A stretch of DNA of 64,000 nt from a virus. Below the pieces are notes generated by a model, which made no database searches, was not told the DNA's origin, and saw only the letters and a program-made list of their open reading frames with translations. This document shows, piece by piece, positions 38,307 to 46,998 of this stretch; position 1 is the stretch's first letter, and each line of letters opens with the position of its first letter. A program made the position numbers and the translations under genes. The DNA lies in IMG/VR virus record IMGVR_UViG_3300027708_000025, positions 62,001 through 126,000 of that record; one strand, given 5' to 3'.

Positions 38307-39881
38307 TTACGGCTTGTAAAAAACAAAAATCGGTTCATACTTCAACCACATCCCGTTCACCTTGCAAAAATTCTTTGCTTTCGGCAAACCAGTGTCAGGA
38401 TCAATACGATTGCCACCTGGCATTTGTGCTAGTGCCATTTTGACTACACCTTTGAATTGCATACCGAGTGATTCCAAAATGTCTTTGCTATCTTTTTCAA
38501 GTGGCAACATGTCAGCACCAAATTTAGCGTCAGCAATATTCCAAAGTAAGTATCTGTCATTACGCAAATACTCAACAGCAGTTTCTAACGTTGGTCGCAA
38601 GAAACCTTCACGCCATGCATCATAGCCAGTAAACTTTTTATACGATTGCGTTGGGTCTTCGCTATACGCTTCCTTAGCAAAGTAAGGAGGGCTAGTGAAC
38701 ACCATGTCTAATTCGCCCTTGTACTTTTGGAACGAACTATCATCTCGGACAACTTCAGAACCAAGTTGAAAAATTTCATAAGTATTGGACTGTTCGAACA
38801 AAACTCCTTCGTTCTTTGCGGAGTTATAGAACTCAGCCAAATCGGCATATTTAGTACTAGGAGTGACGCCATCCCCACCAATAGTGTGATCGGTATTAGG
38901 ATCAGTACCCACATAGTGTAAAGGAATAGAAGTGCGAGAAGCCATAGCACCCAAGATACGCCCACCCCAACCAGAAGAGGGATCGTAAACAACAATTCTA
39001 TCTTGGTTCTTAACGTGTCTAGTAAATTTTTCATAAAGAAGTTTTGCAGTCAATGGTGGAAAGTTAACAGCATATTGGCACCACGATACTCGGAATGCTT
39101 TCAAGCCGACAGGAAAAATCTTTTGTCCATACTTGTACATACGCAGACGATACTTCTTTTGGTCATGTGACTTTATGTTCATTGTAGACTTAGTTGGAAT
39201 TGTCTCTAGAATATCTTGCGTCACTTCAAGATACTTTACGCCTTTGAGTTGTTCATTGTAACCACTATACTCTTCGTCATCATCACGACTCTCTACCCAA
39301 TAGTCATAACCATATTGACGAATGTTATTGTCTTCAAACCAACGAACAAAGTCATTGCCATTCTTAAATTTTACATTATAAGAACCAACAGAAATAATCT
39401 CATTGACTTTAACTGTATTTGAATATGCATAGAATGAATCACGCTTGAAGTGTCGTTTGGAATACTTCAATGTCTTCTCAAGTAATTCATCTTTTAGAAA
39501 GTGGTCATAGATTGAAAGCCCATCGTCATTCTTAGAGTAGTTAATGCGTGTTTTCATCATGGTTGGGAACCATTGATTAGCCGCATTGCCGACTACGCTA
39601 GTATTTCTGATTACATCTTTTTCACCAGTCAATTCATCAACATGTTCAAATTCATGCACAGAGAATCCATACATCTCTTTGAATTGTTTTTTGATCGCAC
39701 CTTCATCCCAACCAACTCTAGGGGGTTGACCCATAGTGTCCCATGAGTGTACAACTGCTTTACGCAAATCAATGAACCATTGACGAAATTCGTCTTCAGT
39801 CATCCATTGCACTTCTTCAAATGTCTTGTTTGTTTCGTGGTTCAATAACCAATCGTTACGTTCATAAAAATGTTTTGTCAT
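38307..39881 (-). CDS. DNA methyltransferase (amino-group, SPPY type)
   Basis: A 524-residue protein; I chose the ATG at 39881 because it overlaps the dCMP deaminase stop as ATGA. The C-terminal half is a SAM-dependent methyltransferase: motif I DPSSGWGG (300-307) and catalytic motif IV TSPPYF (396-401), followed by a conserved FCKVNG segment. The SPPY motif points to N4-cytosine or N6-adenine methylation. The N-terminal 270 residues are a large, unrecognised domain, possibly for target recognition. No cognate nuclease is adjacent, so it probably masks phage DNA from host restriction. Confidence 0.9.
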   Translation of the reverse strand: MTKHFYERNDWLLNHETNKTFEEVQWMTEDEFRQWFIDLRKAVVHSWDTMGQPPRVGWDEGAIKKQFKEMYGFSVHEFEHVDELTGEKDVIRNTSVVGNAANQWFPTMMKTRINYSKNDDGLSIYDHFLKDELLEKTLKYSKRHFKRDSFYAYSNTVKVNEIISVGSYNVKFKNGNDFVRWFEDNNIRQYGYDYWVESRDDDEEYSGYNEQLKGVKYLEVTQDILETIPTKSTMNIKSHDQKKYRLRMYKYGQKIFPVGLKAFRVSWCQYAVNFPPLTAKLLYEKFTRHVKNQDRIVVYDPSSGWGGRILGAMASRTSIPLHYVGTDPNTDHTIGGDGVTPSTKYADLAEFYNSAKNEGVLFEQSNTYEIFQLGSEVVRDDSSFQKYKGELDMVFTSPPYFAKEAYSEDPTQSYKKFTGYDAWREGFLRPTLETAVEYLRNDRYLLWNIADAKFGADMLPLEKDSKDILESLGMQFKGVVKMALAQMPGGNRIDPDTGLPKAKNFCKVNGMWLKYEPIFVFYKP

Positions 39882-40342
39882 ATTATTTGTTTTACTGTTA
39901 TTCCGCATTTATTTAGGAAACTGATTCCTGTGTCATCACGATAATCTTCACCATAGAAGACTTCTTTAATTCCGCTTTGAAATATCATTTTAGCACAGTC
40001 CATGCATGGGGCGCAAGTGATAAACATACTTGCACCATCACCACTCTCGGTAGACTTAGCAAGTTTTGCGATTGCGTTAGACTCTGCATGGAGAACTTCG
40101 GATTTTGTTTTGAGTTCTGTTTTTTTTGTCAAAGAAAAAACACCAGGAGAAATTTCTTCTTGGGTAATAAACATGTCCTCACAATTATTATCCCATCCGC
40201 TTGGCATACCATTGTAGCCGATTGAAATGATCCTGTCATCTTTTACAATGACAGCACCAACATGTTTTCTTTTTGCGCTACTCAATTCGGCAAAGACTTT
40301 TGCAGTCTTCATGTATGCGCCTAGATATTTTTCTTTAATCAT
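39878..40342 (-). CDS. dCMP deaminase
   Basis: A 154-residue zinc enzyme; I chose the ATG at 40342 (MIKEKYLG), which matches the T4 Cd start and lies in the end of the upstream gene. The zinc site is H85-A-E87 and PC113-x-x-C116 (PCMDC). It converts dCMP to dUMP, feeding dTMP synthesis. This supports an AT-rich genome and DNA replication. Coupled to the methyltransferase. Confidence 0.93.
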   Translation of the reverse strand: MIKEKYLGAYMKTAKVFAELSSAKRKHVGAVIVKDDRIISIGYNGMPSGWDNNCEDMFITQEEISPGVFSLTKKTELKTKSEVLHAESNAIAKLAKSTESGDGASMFITCAPCMDCAKMIFQSGIKEVFYGEDYRDDTGISFLNKCGITVKQII

Positions 40343-40589
40343 TGTCTTCGTATTTTTCAGTTTGTTCAAAACGTCTTTCTTGAATTGTTTTTTCTTTCCA
40401 GACTTTTCTAGGATTTGCACACATCACACAATTTGGATTTCCGCAATCTAGTACATGATGTTTAGCTAATTGATGAGGAGACTCAACTGATATATTATAT
40501 GCTTTAGCAATTTTTAATTGTTTTCGTATTGCATTTTCGTCTTTAAGGATTCGTTTAGATTTTTTGAATTTATCTTCTTCGTTACTCAT
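40335..40589 (-). CDS. Small conserved phage protein with zinc knuckle
   Basis: An 84-residue basic protein. The motif HHVLDCGNPNCVMCANPRK (residues 44-62) has three Cys and His residues in a compact zinc-knuckle arrangement and is followed by KTIQERRFEQ. I recall this protein in many T4-like phages. It overlaps the dCMP deaminase start by 8 bases. A nucleic-acid-binding role is likely from the knuckle, but not proven. Confidence 0.82.
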   Translation of the reverse strand: MSNEEDKFKKSKRILKDENAIRKQLKIAKAYNISVESPHQLAKHHVLDCGNPNCVMCANPRKVWKEKTIQERRFEQTEKYEDND

Positions 40590-40611
40590 GTTCGTTTCCT
40601 TTGAATATTTG

Positions 40612-41376
40612 TTACGCTACATTCCAGATTAGTGCGCCTGGTTTCCCACTACTCACTACGAACTGCCAAAGTTTAGCATCGTAGTACTTCTCAGATGGAT
40701 ATGGAGGTGCTTGATCCTCTTCTATTGCTTGGTCATACTTATATGGTGAACGCATAGTAATAGCACGACCTTTTTCATAGTCACTCATCTTATGTCCAAT
40801 CTCTACTGCATATGCAGGCACATCAGGAAATGCTAATTGCAATCCACGATTCAATGTTCCACTTGATGCAACAGTCCAAATCTCTGTTGGTTTAATTTTC
40901 AAATCTGTTGCGACTTTAACAATTGATGCAAGCACAGACGGATGTTCTAATCCTAAAGGCAAGCATTGTCTGCGTTTTGTATCTTCTTCTTGATATCGTC
41001 TTGCTCTTGCTTTTGTCACAGTAAGCATACCATTGTCAACCCAATGAATAGTGCCGCCAAGGTCCAACACTCTTTGTTGATGCCATGTAGGCTCTTTGCG
41101 TTTAGCCATGAAGAACGTTGCTTTTTTTCCATACAGATTGCACACATATGTTAAAGATATAGGACCCCAACCAACTTTGTTTGCACCACCAAAGACCCAT
41201 TCATCACATTGAGTAGTTTTCACAAGATGGTCAATGAATCTACTTTTGCTTCCATACTCTAACAAGTCATCACGCACAACATGAAAGCCATGGTGCATTT
41301 CAACTATTGGTGCAGGGTTTGGGTCTTTCCATCCTTGTATTATATCATAAGATTCTTCAGGATACAAGCGACTCAT
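40612..41376 (-). CDS. PLP-dependent enzyme, ACC-deaminase/D-cysteine-desulfhydrase-like fold
   Basis: A 254-residue protein; I chose the ATG at 41376 (MSRLYPEES) because a strong GGAAGGAG lies just upstream. The segment VVRDDLLEYGSKSRFIDHL (around K44) matches the PLP-lysine block of ACC deaminases and relatives (REDL...GGNKTRKLE). VASSGTLNRGL near 168 fits the phosphate-binding loop. Fold-type II PLP enzymes act on amino acids or small thiols. The substrate is unknown. It overlaps the oxygenase/GNAT gene by 20 bases. Confidence 0.78.
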   Translation of the reverse strand: MSRLYPEESYDIIQGWKDPNPAPIVEMHHGFHVVRDDLLEYGSKSRFIDHLVKTTQCDEWVFGGANKVGWGPISLTYVCNLYGKKATFFMAKRKEPTWHQQRVLDLGGTIHWVDNGMLTVTKARARRYQEEDTKRRQCLPLGLEHPSVLASIVKVATDLKIKPTEIWTVASSGTLNRGLQLAFPDVPAYAVEIGHKMSDYEKGRAITMRSPYKYDQAIEEDQAPPYPSEKYYDAKLWQFVVSSGKPGALIWNVA

Positions 41377-42469
41377 ACAGGTCTCCTTCCGAGATTGCAT
41401 CTATGACTAAGTGAATTCTATTTTCAGTTCCATTGTTGATAGCTTGATGTGGCTTACGTGTATCTAGAAACCACAAGTCTCCAACATCCATATGTACCTT
41501 TTGTGGATTGCCTTTTGGATCCCACACAGTAAAAATCATGTTTGGATTAGTAATGATTGGTATGTGTAGTCTTGCAAGTTTGCCTTTAGAACCACCAGAG
41601 TCTTTATCTACTTGATCGGTATGTCGTTCAAGTTCTCCACCGCCAGGTTTCAATTGCATGAAACGAACACGATGCACTTGTTTATATTTACTCAACAACT
41701 CACGCACTTCAGGAAACATATCATAGAGTGGTGTGTCTTGCAATTCAAATTTTATGTCTTTGTTTTTTTCTTTCCAGTCATCACTCATCTCTGAAGGCTT
41801 TGTAATGAAGTCTGATTCTGGACGATAGCCACGTAGTGACAATGCAGACCATGCTTTATCTTTGTTGTAGTTACTATAATGATTTGTGAATGCTGGTAAC
41901 GTTGCTAACTTAGCAGAAACAGATTCAATAAATTCTGATGTGATTGCACCAATCTTTTTGATGCTTAGATATTCTGTTGATTCAACTTTAGGAAATGAAC
42001 GTGGAATAGGACTGTTACTCTTAAAGTAAATTGCATGTACTTCTCCGTATGTTGTAATCTTAGGACCAACATAACAGAAACCCAACTCTTCAGCTAAGTC
42101 ACAATGTGCTTTGTTTTCTGCCCATACAGTTAACCAAAAATTGTTTCCTGACAATAAAGAAATTTGATGCTTAATCGTATTAATATTGCCTGAAAGTTTT
42201 CCGATTGAAACATCACCTTTTACTTTTGTTGCAATAACTGTGTCTCCATGCATTGTAATATCTGATGCAACTTTACTATTCGTAACTTCAAACATTGAAG
42301 GTTCAAGACCAAATTCACTAAAAATAAGATTACCTTTTTTCAAAGACTCTGCAATGTTGTTCTTCTTATACTTTGCGAAAGGAGATAATGTATATGCATT
42401 GTAGTCTGCATACTGTGCCTCAAGCCCTTTGAGATAATCTATGTCATATCCATGTTGCCAAGGTTTCAT
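41357..42469 (-). CDS. Fusion of a GNAT-like domain and an aspartyl/asparaginyl-hydroxylase-like oxygenase
   Basis: A 370-residue two-domain protein. Residues 30-150 have the GNAT-type end LTVWAENKAHCDLAEELGFCYVG. Residues 230-360 form a double-stranded beta-helix oxygenase with H283-x-D285 (ERHTD), H341 and R351 (KPHQAINNGTENR), the Fe(II)/2-oxoglutarate set. It could acetylate and hydroxylate a small molecule or protein. It lies between a peptide deformylase and a PLP enzyme with overlapping ends, suggesting one pathway. Substrate unknown. Confidence 0.78.
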   Translation of the reverse strand: MKPWQHGYDIDYLKGLEAQYADYNAYTLSPFAKYKKNNIAESLKKGNLIFSEFGLEPSMFEVTNSKVASDITMHGDTVIATKVKGDVSIGKLSGNINTIKHQISLLSGNNFWLTVWAENKAHCDLAEELGFCYVGPKITTYGEVHAIYFKSNSPIPRSFPKVESTEYLSIKKIGAITSEFIESVSAKLATLPAFTNHYSNYNKDKAWSALSLRGYRPESDFITKPSEMSDDWKEKNKDIKFELQDTPLYDMFPEVRELLSKYKQVHRVRFMQLKPGGGELERHTDQVDKDSGGSKGKLARLHIPIITNPNMIFTVWDPKGNPQKVHMDVGDLWFLDTRKPHQAINNGTENRIHLVIDAISEGDLYESLVS

Positions 42470-42972
42470 TTTTTTACCTTACGTTTTAAAATCATGCGTT
42501 TGCGTATAGCACGTTGTGTTTCAAATGATGATGCCTTTTGAGTATATACTTTTCCAAGCATATGGTCAAATTCGTGCAATGCAATTCGTGCAGTCATGCC
42601 AATAAACTTTTCAGTTCTTGTTTCACCTGTCTCATCTTGAAAACGAATACGTATTGAGTCTGGACGTTTAACGTTTAGATACAATAGAGGAAAACTTAAA
42701 CATCCTTCTTTCATTGTCAGTTCTTTATCTGATACATCAACTATTTTTGGATTAAATACTGCATATGGTTTCTCACTAGTTCTCATAACAAAAACACGAT
42801 ATGGTTGCCCAACTTGATTAGCTGACAATCCAAGTCCATCATTCTTAATCATCTTATCATGCAATGCTTGTGCAAACTCTTTTGGATCAAATGGTGGGTT
42901 ATTAAAATCAAACTCTTTACATTCTTGCAAAAGAACGGGTGATGTTTCCGAAACTAAATTCAATTCAATCAT
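42466..42972 (-). CDS. def: Peptide deformylase
   Basis: A 168-residue metalloenzyme with all three motifs: GLGLSANQ (46-53), EGCLSF (89-94) and HEFDH (133-137). It removes the N-formyl group from new proteins. Phage deformylases are known from marine phages and may speed maturation of phage proteins during heavy translation. It ends in an ATGA overlap with the GNAT/oxygenase gene and follows gp46 by ATGA. Confidence 0.95.
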   Translation of the reverse strand: MIELNLVSETSPVLLQECKEFDFNNPPFDPKEFAQALHDKMIKNDGLGLSANQVGQPYRVFVMRTSEKPYAVFNPKIVDVSDKELTMKEGCLSFPLLYLNVKRPDSIRIRFQDETGETRTEKFIGMTARIALHEFDHMLGKVYTQKASSFETQRAIRKRMILKRKVKK

Positions 42973-44681
42973 TTTGTTATCCTTGAGAAATTATTTACTT
43001 TTTCAAATCTAATCACGTTGGCAAACTTGTCTTGCAGAATATCACCTTTGTGTGATATGACAAACAGGTTTGATCCTTCAAGCATGTTTAGAATTTTCAT
43101 CAAATCTTCTGTACCATTTGTATCTAATGATGAATCAAAGATTTCGTCAAGTATCAATATGTTTGTACTTGCTGAATTCTTCAACTTGGCAACAGCACGC
43201 CAAGTCAACATCAATGCCATATCAATACGTTGCTTTTCACCTTCGCTGAATGATGCATATGTGAAATCATCACGATGGCGAGACTTGATTGTTTCTTTGA
43301 ATGACTCATCTAAATTAAAGTTCACAAAGAAATCTAATGATGCAAGATACTTGTTAACTAACTTGTTGATGACTGGTATGTATTGACGAATAATTTTCGT
43401 TTTGATACCGGTATCTTTTAATAAGTTCGTTGCAATCTCATAATACAAACGTTCTTCAGAAATAACTTTAATCTCAGATTCCAATTCAGCAAGTTCTTGA
43501 TTCAATGTTTCAAGTTTTGTTTGTTCAGTTTGCAGGTCATCTTTGACTAACGACAATCGTTCAATTTCTTTTTCAAGACTTTCAATGTATCTACGATTGG
43601 CTTTAATCTCGCTCTGTTCAAATGTCAATTGTGAATTCAACGTTTGAATTTGTCCTACAATCTTTTCAATCTCATCACATCTAACATTAAGTGTATCAAT
43701 CTCTTCATCAACTTTTTTCAATGCGATATCAACTTCTTCAAGTTTTTTAGATCGCTCTTCAATGATGTGTGATTTGTATTCATCACCGATTGTCTGCTTA
43801 CATGTTGGGCAATCATTGTTGTCGTGATAGAATGAAATGTCAGTATTAACTTTCTTAAGTGTTTTACCTAGATTGAGTTTGATGCCTGAGAATTTTGTTA
43901 TCTTTCCATCAACTTTATCTTTGTCTGAAATCTGTGTACACAAATCAGACAAACTTTGACGTAACGTTGTACAGTTAGTTTCACTCTCTATAACTAAATG
44001 TTGAGTGTTAGCAATGTCTTGTTGCTTAGATGAAAGTTGTGCGGCATTACTTTTGTTTAACGAATCAATAAATTGAATTTGATATTGTATCTTTTCACTC
44101 TTCAAATCAACTGCGTATTTTGTTTGAGAATGTTTTTCTTTCAACAACAAAAACTTATCTTTAAGTGCGCTATTCATGCGAGAGAAGATTTGAATGTCTA
44201 ACAAGTCTTCAATGATAGAACGTCTATCGCTTGCAGACAATTGCATGAATGGAGTAAATGATGCTGAACCCAATAGAACGATTTGAGTAAATGATTTATA
44301 GTTGAGTTTGAGAATGAATTTCTCTAGATGTTCCTGATAGTCTTTGACTGCGGCATCTTGATTGACTAGATGCCCATTACAATAAATCTCAAAGATATTT
44401 GGTTTGATACCACGAACAATTTTGTATGTCTTGTTGCCTGTGTCAAATTCAATTTCGGCAACGCAATCTTTTTGATTGATCGTATTAACAAGTTGCCCTT
44501 TGTTAATATTGCGAAATGGTTTACCAAACAGCACAAAGCACAATGCGTCAAGCATCGTAGACTTACCTGAACCATTAGCGCCAACAATCAATGTAGTATT
44601 GTTGCTATCTAAGTTCAGTTCAGTAAAAAAGTTACCTGTAGATAGAAGGTTCTTCCATCTTAAATTACGAAAAATTATCAT
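42969..44681 (-). CDS. 46: Recombination nuclease ATPase subunit (T4 gp46/SbcC/Rad50-like)
   Basis: A 570-residue SMC-like ATPase. Walker A GANGSGKST (34-42), a long central coiled coil with a zinc hook (DCPTCKQT, near residue 295), and a C-terminal ABC signature ASFSEGEKQR plus Walker B LILDEIFDSS. With gp47 it degrades and resects DNA ends for recombination and host DNA recycling. It overlaps gp47 by 4 bases. Confidence 0.96.
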   Translation of the reverse strand: MIIFRNLRWKNLLSTGNFFTELNLDSNNTTLIVGANGSGKSTMLDALCFVLFGKPFRNINKGQLVNTINQKDCVAEIEFDTGNKTYKIVRGIKPNIFEIYCNGHLVNQDAAVKDYQEHLEKFILKLNYKSFTQIVLLGSASFTPFMQLSASDRRSIIEDLLDIQIFSRMNSALKDKFLLLKEKHSQTKYAVDLKSEKIQYQIQFIDSLNKSNAAQLSSKQQDIANTQHLVIESETNCTTLRQSLSDLCTQISDKDKVDGKITKFSGIKLNLGKTLKKVNTDISFYHDNNDCPTCKQTIGDEYKSHIIEERSKKLEEVDIALKKVDEEIDTLNVRCDEIEKIVGQIQTLNSQLTFEQSEIKANRRYIESLEKEIERLSLVKDDLQTEQTKLETLNQELAELESEIKVISEERLYYEIATNLLKDTGIKTKIIRQYIPVINKLVNKYLASLDFFVNFNLDESFKETIKSRHRDDFTYASFSEGEKQRIDMALMLTWRAVAKLKNSASTNILILDEIFDSSLDTNGTEDLMKILNMLEGSNLFVISHKGDILQDKFANVIRFEKVNNFSRITK

Positions 44682-45766
44682 TCAATGTTTTCTGTGGATA
44701 GTGCCTCAACATAAAGTTCACGCATCAATGTTTTAAGTTTATTTGTATCAGAAATATTTAGGCTTTGTGCATCAATGAATGTAGAAAGAATTGTCATAGT
44801 ATCTTGCGCTTGGTCAATAATATCTTTTTCAGTTGTCTCTTCATTCAATTCTGTAAAGTCTTCAACAATTGTCACATCAACTGGACCAACTTTATAAATT
44901 TCATCTATAAGTTTCTCAAACAAATATGGGTCTTGTTTATTAGCAACAATGACTTTCACATAAGCATTTGCATATTTACTGAAATCAAGTTTCTTTAAGT
45001 CTTCAATTTTTAATTTGTCTGTGCTATTGTTATCGTCATAATTTACTTTGTAAAACATTCTGTGAGGATTCTCTAAGAATGTTGTCTTCATTGTTTCAGT
45101 ATCTAAGATGCCAAATTGTTTTTTATCTTTGTAGTCATTCCAAAACAATTCATATGGTGCACCAACATATGTGATGTTGTCGTGCTGTGATGGCGTATGA
45201 TAGTGTCCGCTGTATACATGATTATAATTGTTTAGAAACTTATAGTCAAGTCCTTCATGGCTATCTACACCACGGAACAATGGAAAACCAGCGAGTTCAA
45301 AGTGTCCCATGCACAATGGAGAAGATGTGTTCTTTACAAACTCAAAAACTTCTGCTTCATTGCTTTTGCAAATCCATGGTATCATATCAATTTTGATTCC
45401 ATCAACTTCAAGTGTTCCTGGTTTCTGCCATAGAACAATATTGTGATAGTCTCTCAACAACAAGTCTGGTGAATTAACTTCTAAACTTTCTTTCCAGAAG
45501 ATATCGTGATTGCCAATCAATGCGTGAACAGTAATGCCTTCTTCAACGCATCTATCAAAAAAGTATCTACGACTTTCCATCAGCGAAAGAAAGTTAATAT
45601 ACTTTCGTCTGTCAAACAAATCACCAAGTTGAATGATTGTTCTTACGCCATGCTCTTCTAATTTTGGAAAGAATGTTTCATCATAAAATTTTTCATAGTA
45701 AGCATGAAACGCTTTGGAGTCATTTCTAACACCAAAGTGCGTATCACCTAATAGACATATTCTCAT
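44678..45766 (-). CDS. 47: Recombination nuclease subunit (T4 gp47/SbcD/Mre11-like)
   Basis: A 362-residue metallophosphoesterase. The metal-binding motifs are GDTHFG (7-12), GDLFDR (48-53), GNHD (about 103) and GHYHTP (about 193). It forms the nuclease half of the gp46/47 complex. Coupled to gp46 by ATGA and to the small 62-residue gene upstream. Confidence 0.96.
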   Translation of the reverse strand: MRICLLGDTHFGVRNDSKAFHAYYEKFYDETFFPKLEEHGVRTIIQLGDLFDRRKYINFLSLMESRRYFFDRCVEEGITVHALIGNHDIFWKESLEVNSPDLLLRDYHNIVLWQKPGTLEVDGIKIDMIPWICKSNEAEVFEFVKNTSSPLCMGHFELAGFPLFRGVDSHEGLDYKFLNNYNHVYSGHYHTPSQHDNITYVGAPYELFWNDYKDKKQFGILDTETMKTTFLENPHRMFYKVNYDDNNSTDKLKIEDLKKLDFSKYANAYVKVIVANKQDPYLFEKLIDEIYKVGPVDVTIVEDFTELNEETTEKDIIDQAQDTMTILSTFIDAQSLNISDTNKLKTLMRELYVEALSTENIE

Positions 45767-45932
45767 ACTTCCGTTGCCCTTGCTTCTTCATTGTTGTACC
45801 TAAAGATTTATCAATTATAGCACGAATTGCAGTCAAATGCAAGATAGCGGCATCTCTTAAATCTTGCGGCGATCTTTTATTATTCACAATCTTTAGCCAG
45901 TTTTCAAGTTGGACTGGAATGGGTGTCTGCAT
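45744..45932 (-). CDS. Small conserved phage protein between gp55 and gp47
   Basis: A 62-residue helical protein starting at the ATG at 45932, with GGAGAAAGATA just upstream. Conserved-looking core NNKRSPQDLRDAAILHLTAIRAI, ending KKQGQRKYENMSIR. The start lies inside the end of gp55 and the stop overlaps the start of gp47, so it is tightly coupled. A longer reading in this frame would lie inside gp55 and lacks a ribosome-binding site. Function unknown. Confidence 0.75.
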   Translation of the reverse strand: MQTPIPVQLENWLKIVNNKRSPQDLRDAAILHLTAIRAIIDKSLGTTMKKQGQRKYENMSIR

Positions 45933-46530
45933 TATCTTTCTCCAGAAATTCATCAAATATAGTTTCTTTCTTTTTCTTTCTAGGCTTTGCATTGGCAATC
46001 TTTTTTTCTTTGTTTGCTTCAAATGCATTAATGAAATCACTAATGAATTCTTCGCTGTATGCGTCATGTAATACTCCATTGAGTCCTGAAGTCACATAGT
46101 CTTCTCCATTGTTTTCGATGAGTGAAGTAATGATAAGATTGTCCATGCTCTTGTATTTTATATATAAATGTTTTTTCTCTTTTTGAATTCTTCGCAAGAA
46201 TGCATAGTAAATGATTTGAGTAAAGTATGCAAATGGATTTTTAGACTTCTCAGGATCAAAGTTATCAATGTACAGTAGACAGTTTTCAATACCATCAGAT
46301 ACCATATCTTCTTTGAATGTATAGTTTGCAAAGTTTGGTTTACGTGCCAAGTGCGTTGCAATTTTAAACAAGCATTCGCCAATGTACTCAGGTACTCTTG
46401 GACGTTCTCCATTTATTTCTTTTGCTTCTTTAACAGCCGCACGAAAAACAACCATCTCTTGTAGGAAATGTTCGTTGTTTACGTAATGCTTCACTTTTGT
46501 TGTTTTCACGGTAGTGGTAGTAATAGTCAT
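45904..46530 (-). CDS. 55: Late transcription sigma factor (T4 gp55-like)
   Basis: A 208-residue divergent sigma factor. The core block NPFAYFTQIIYYAFLRRIQKEKK (about 97-119) is the gp55 signature for binding RNA-polymerase core and the late -10. The Lys-rich C-terminus ends IFDEFLEK, likely the clamp-interacting tail. It recognises the TATAAATA elements listed in this window. Its presence, with gp45 and DsbA-like, completes a T4-type late system. Confidence 0.95.
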   Translation of the reverse strand: MTITTTTVKTTKVKHYVNNEHFLQEMVVFRAAVKEAKEINGERPRVPEYIGECLFKIATHLARKPNFANYTFKEDMVSDGIENCLLYIDNFDPEKSKNPFAYFTQIIYYAFLRRIQKEKKHLYIKYKSMDNLIITSLIENNGEDYVTSGLNGVLHDAYSEEFISDFINAFEANKEKKIANAKPRKKKKETIFDEFLEKDNADTHSSPT

Positions 46531-46599
46531 GTTTCACCTCAGTTAGTTGACAAACACTTGACAATGAGTTATTATTGCTGTGTCCTGTTTGATAAAGAC

Positions 46600-46998
46600 T
46601 TAATGTAATATATGATTGTTAGATGAAGTCATTGCCATTCTCATCCTATCAATCTCTTCCTTAATTTCAGACATCCTGTCTTCCGATTGATTTTCATCAT
46701 CAATCTCAATATCAGGTTCATTGTCCGAATCAAATTCGTTATACGCTTCCCCATAAACTCTAACAATTTCTGTAGTAGCTTCTGATACGGAAACAATACT
46801 TTGCTTAAAGATTCTAGCGGGAATGCTAAAATTCATAAGTGGATCCCATTTTGTAAGAGATAAACTATACATGTGTTCATCTCTAGGAACAACAACAACT
46901 CTCATAGGGCGATGCACTTCAATGAAGCCTCTACTTTCTTCAACAACATTTCCGATGAGAGTATCACCGTTTGTTAATTTTAGTACTTTGCACAGCAT
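46600..46998 (-). CDS. LSm-like small phage protein (paralogue 2)
   Basis: A 132-residue protein. The N-terminal pattern CKVLKLTNGDTLIGNVVEE then EVHRPMRVVVV resembles the 101-residue protein at 27737-28042, so the two appear to be paralogues. The C-terminal 40 residues are very acidic (FDSDNEPDIEIDDENQSED) and end in a helix. LSm-like fold inferred from the pattern. It lies between the UvsW helicase and gp55. Confidence 0.72.
   Translation of the reverse strand: MLCKVLKLTNGDTLIGNVVEESRGFIEVHRPMRVVVVPRDEHMYSLSLTKWDPLMNFSIPARIFKQSIVSVSEATTEIVRVYGEAYNEFDSDNEPDIEIDDENQSEDRMSEIKEEIDRMRMAMTSSNNHILH

Noticed and set aside
45933-46079. Longer N-terminus for the 62-residue gene between gp55 and gp47
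   Set aside because: The extension lies inside gp55, has Lys/Met-rich shadow sequence and lacks a ribosome-binding site. The ATG at 45932 has a strong GGAG.
46531-46599. Promoter upstream of gp55
   Set aside because: TTGTCA-like boxes occur in a repeated TTGTCAA context, but no -10 with correct spacing is visible.
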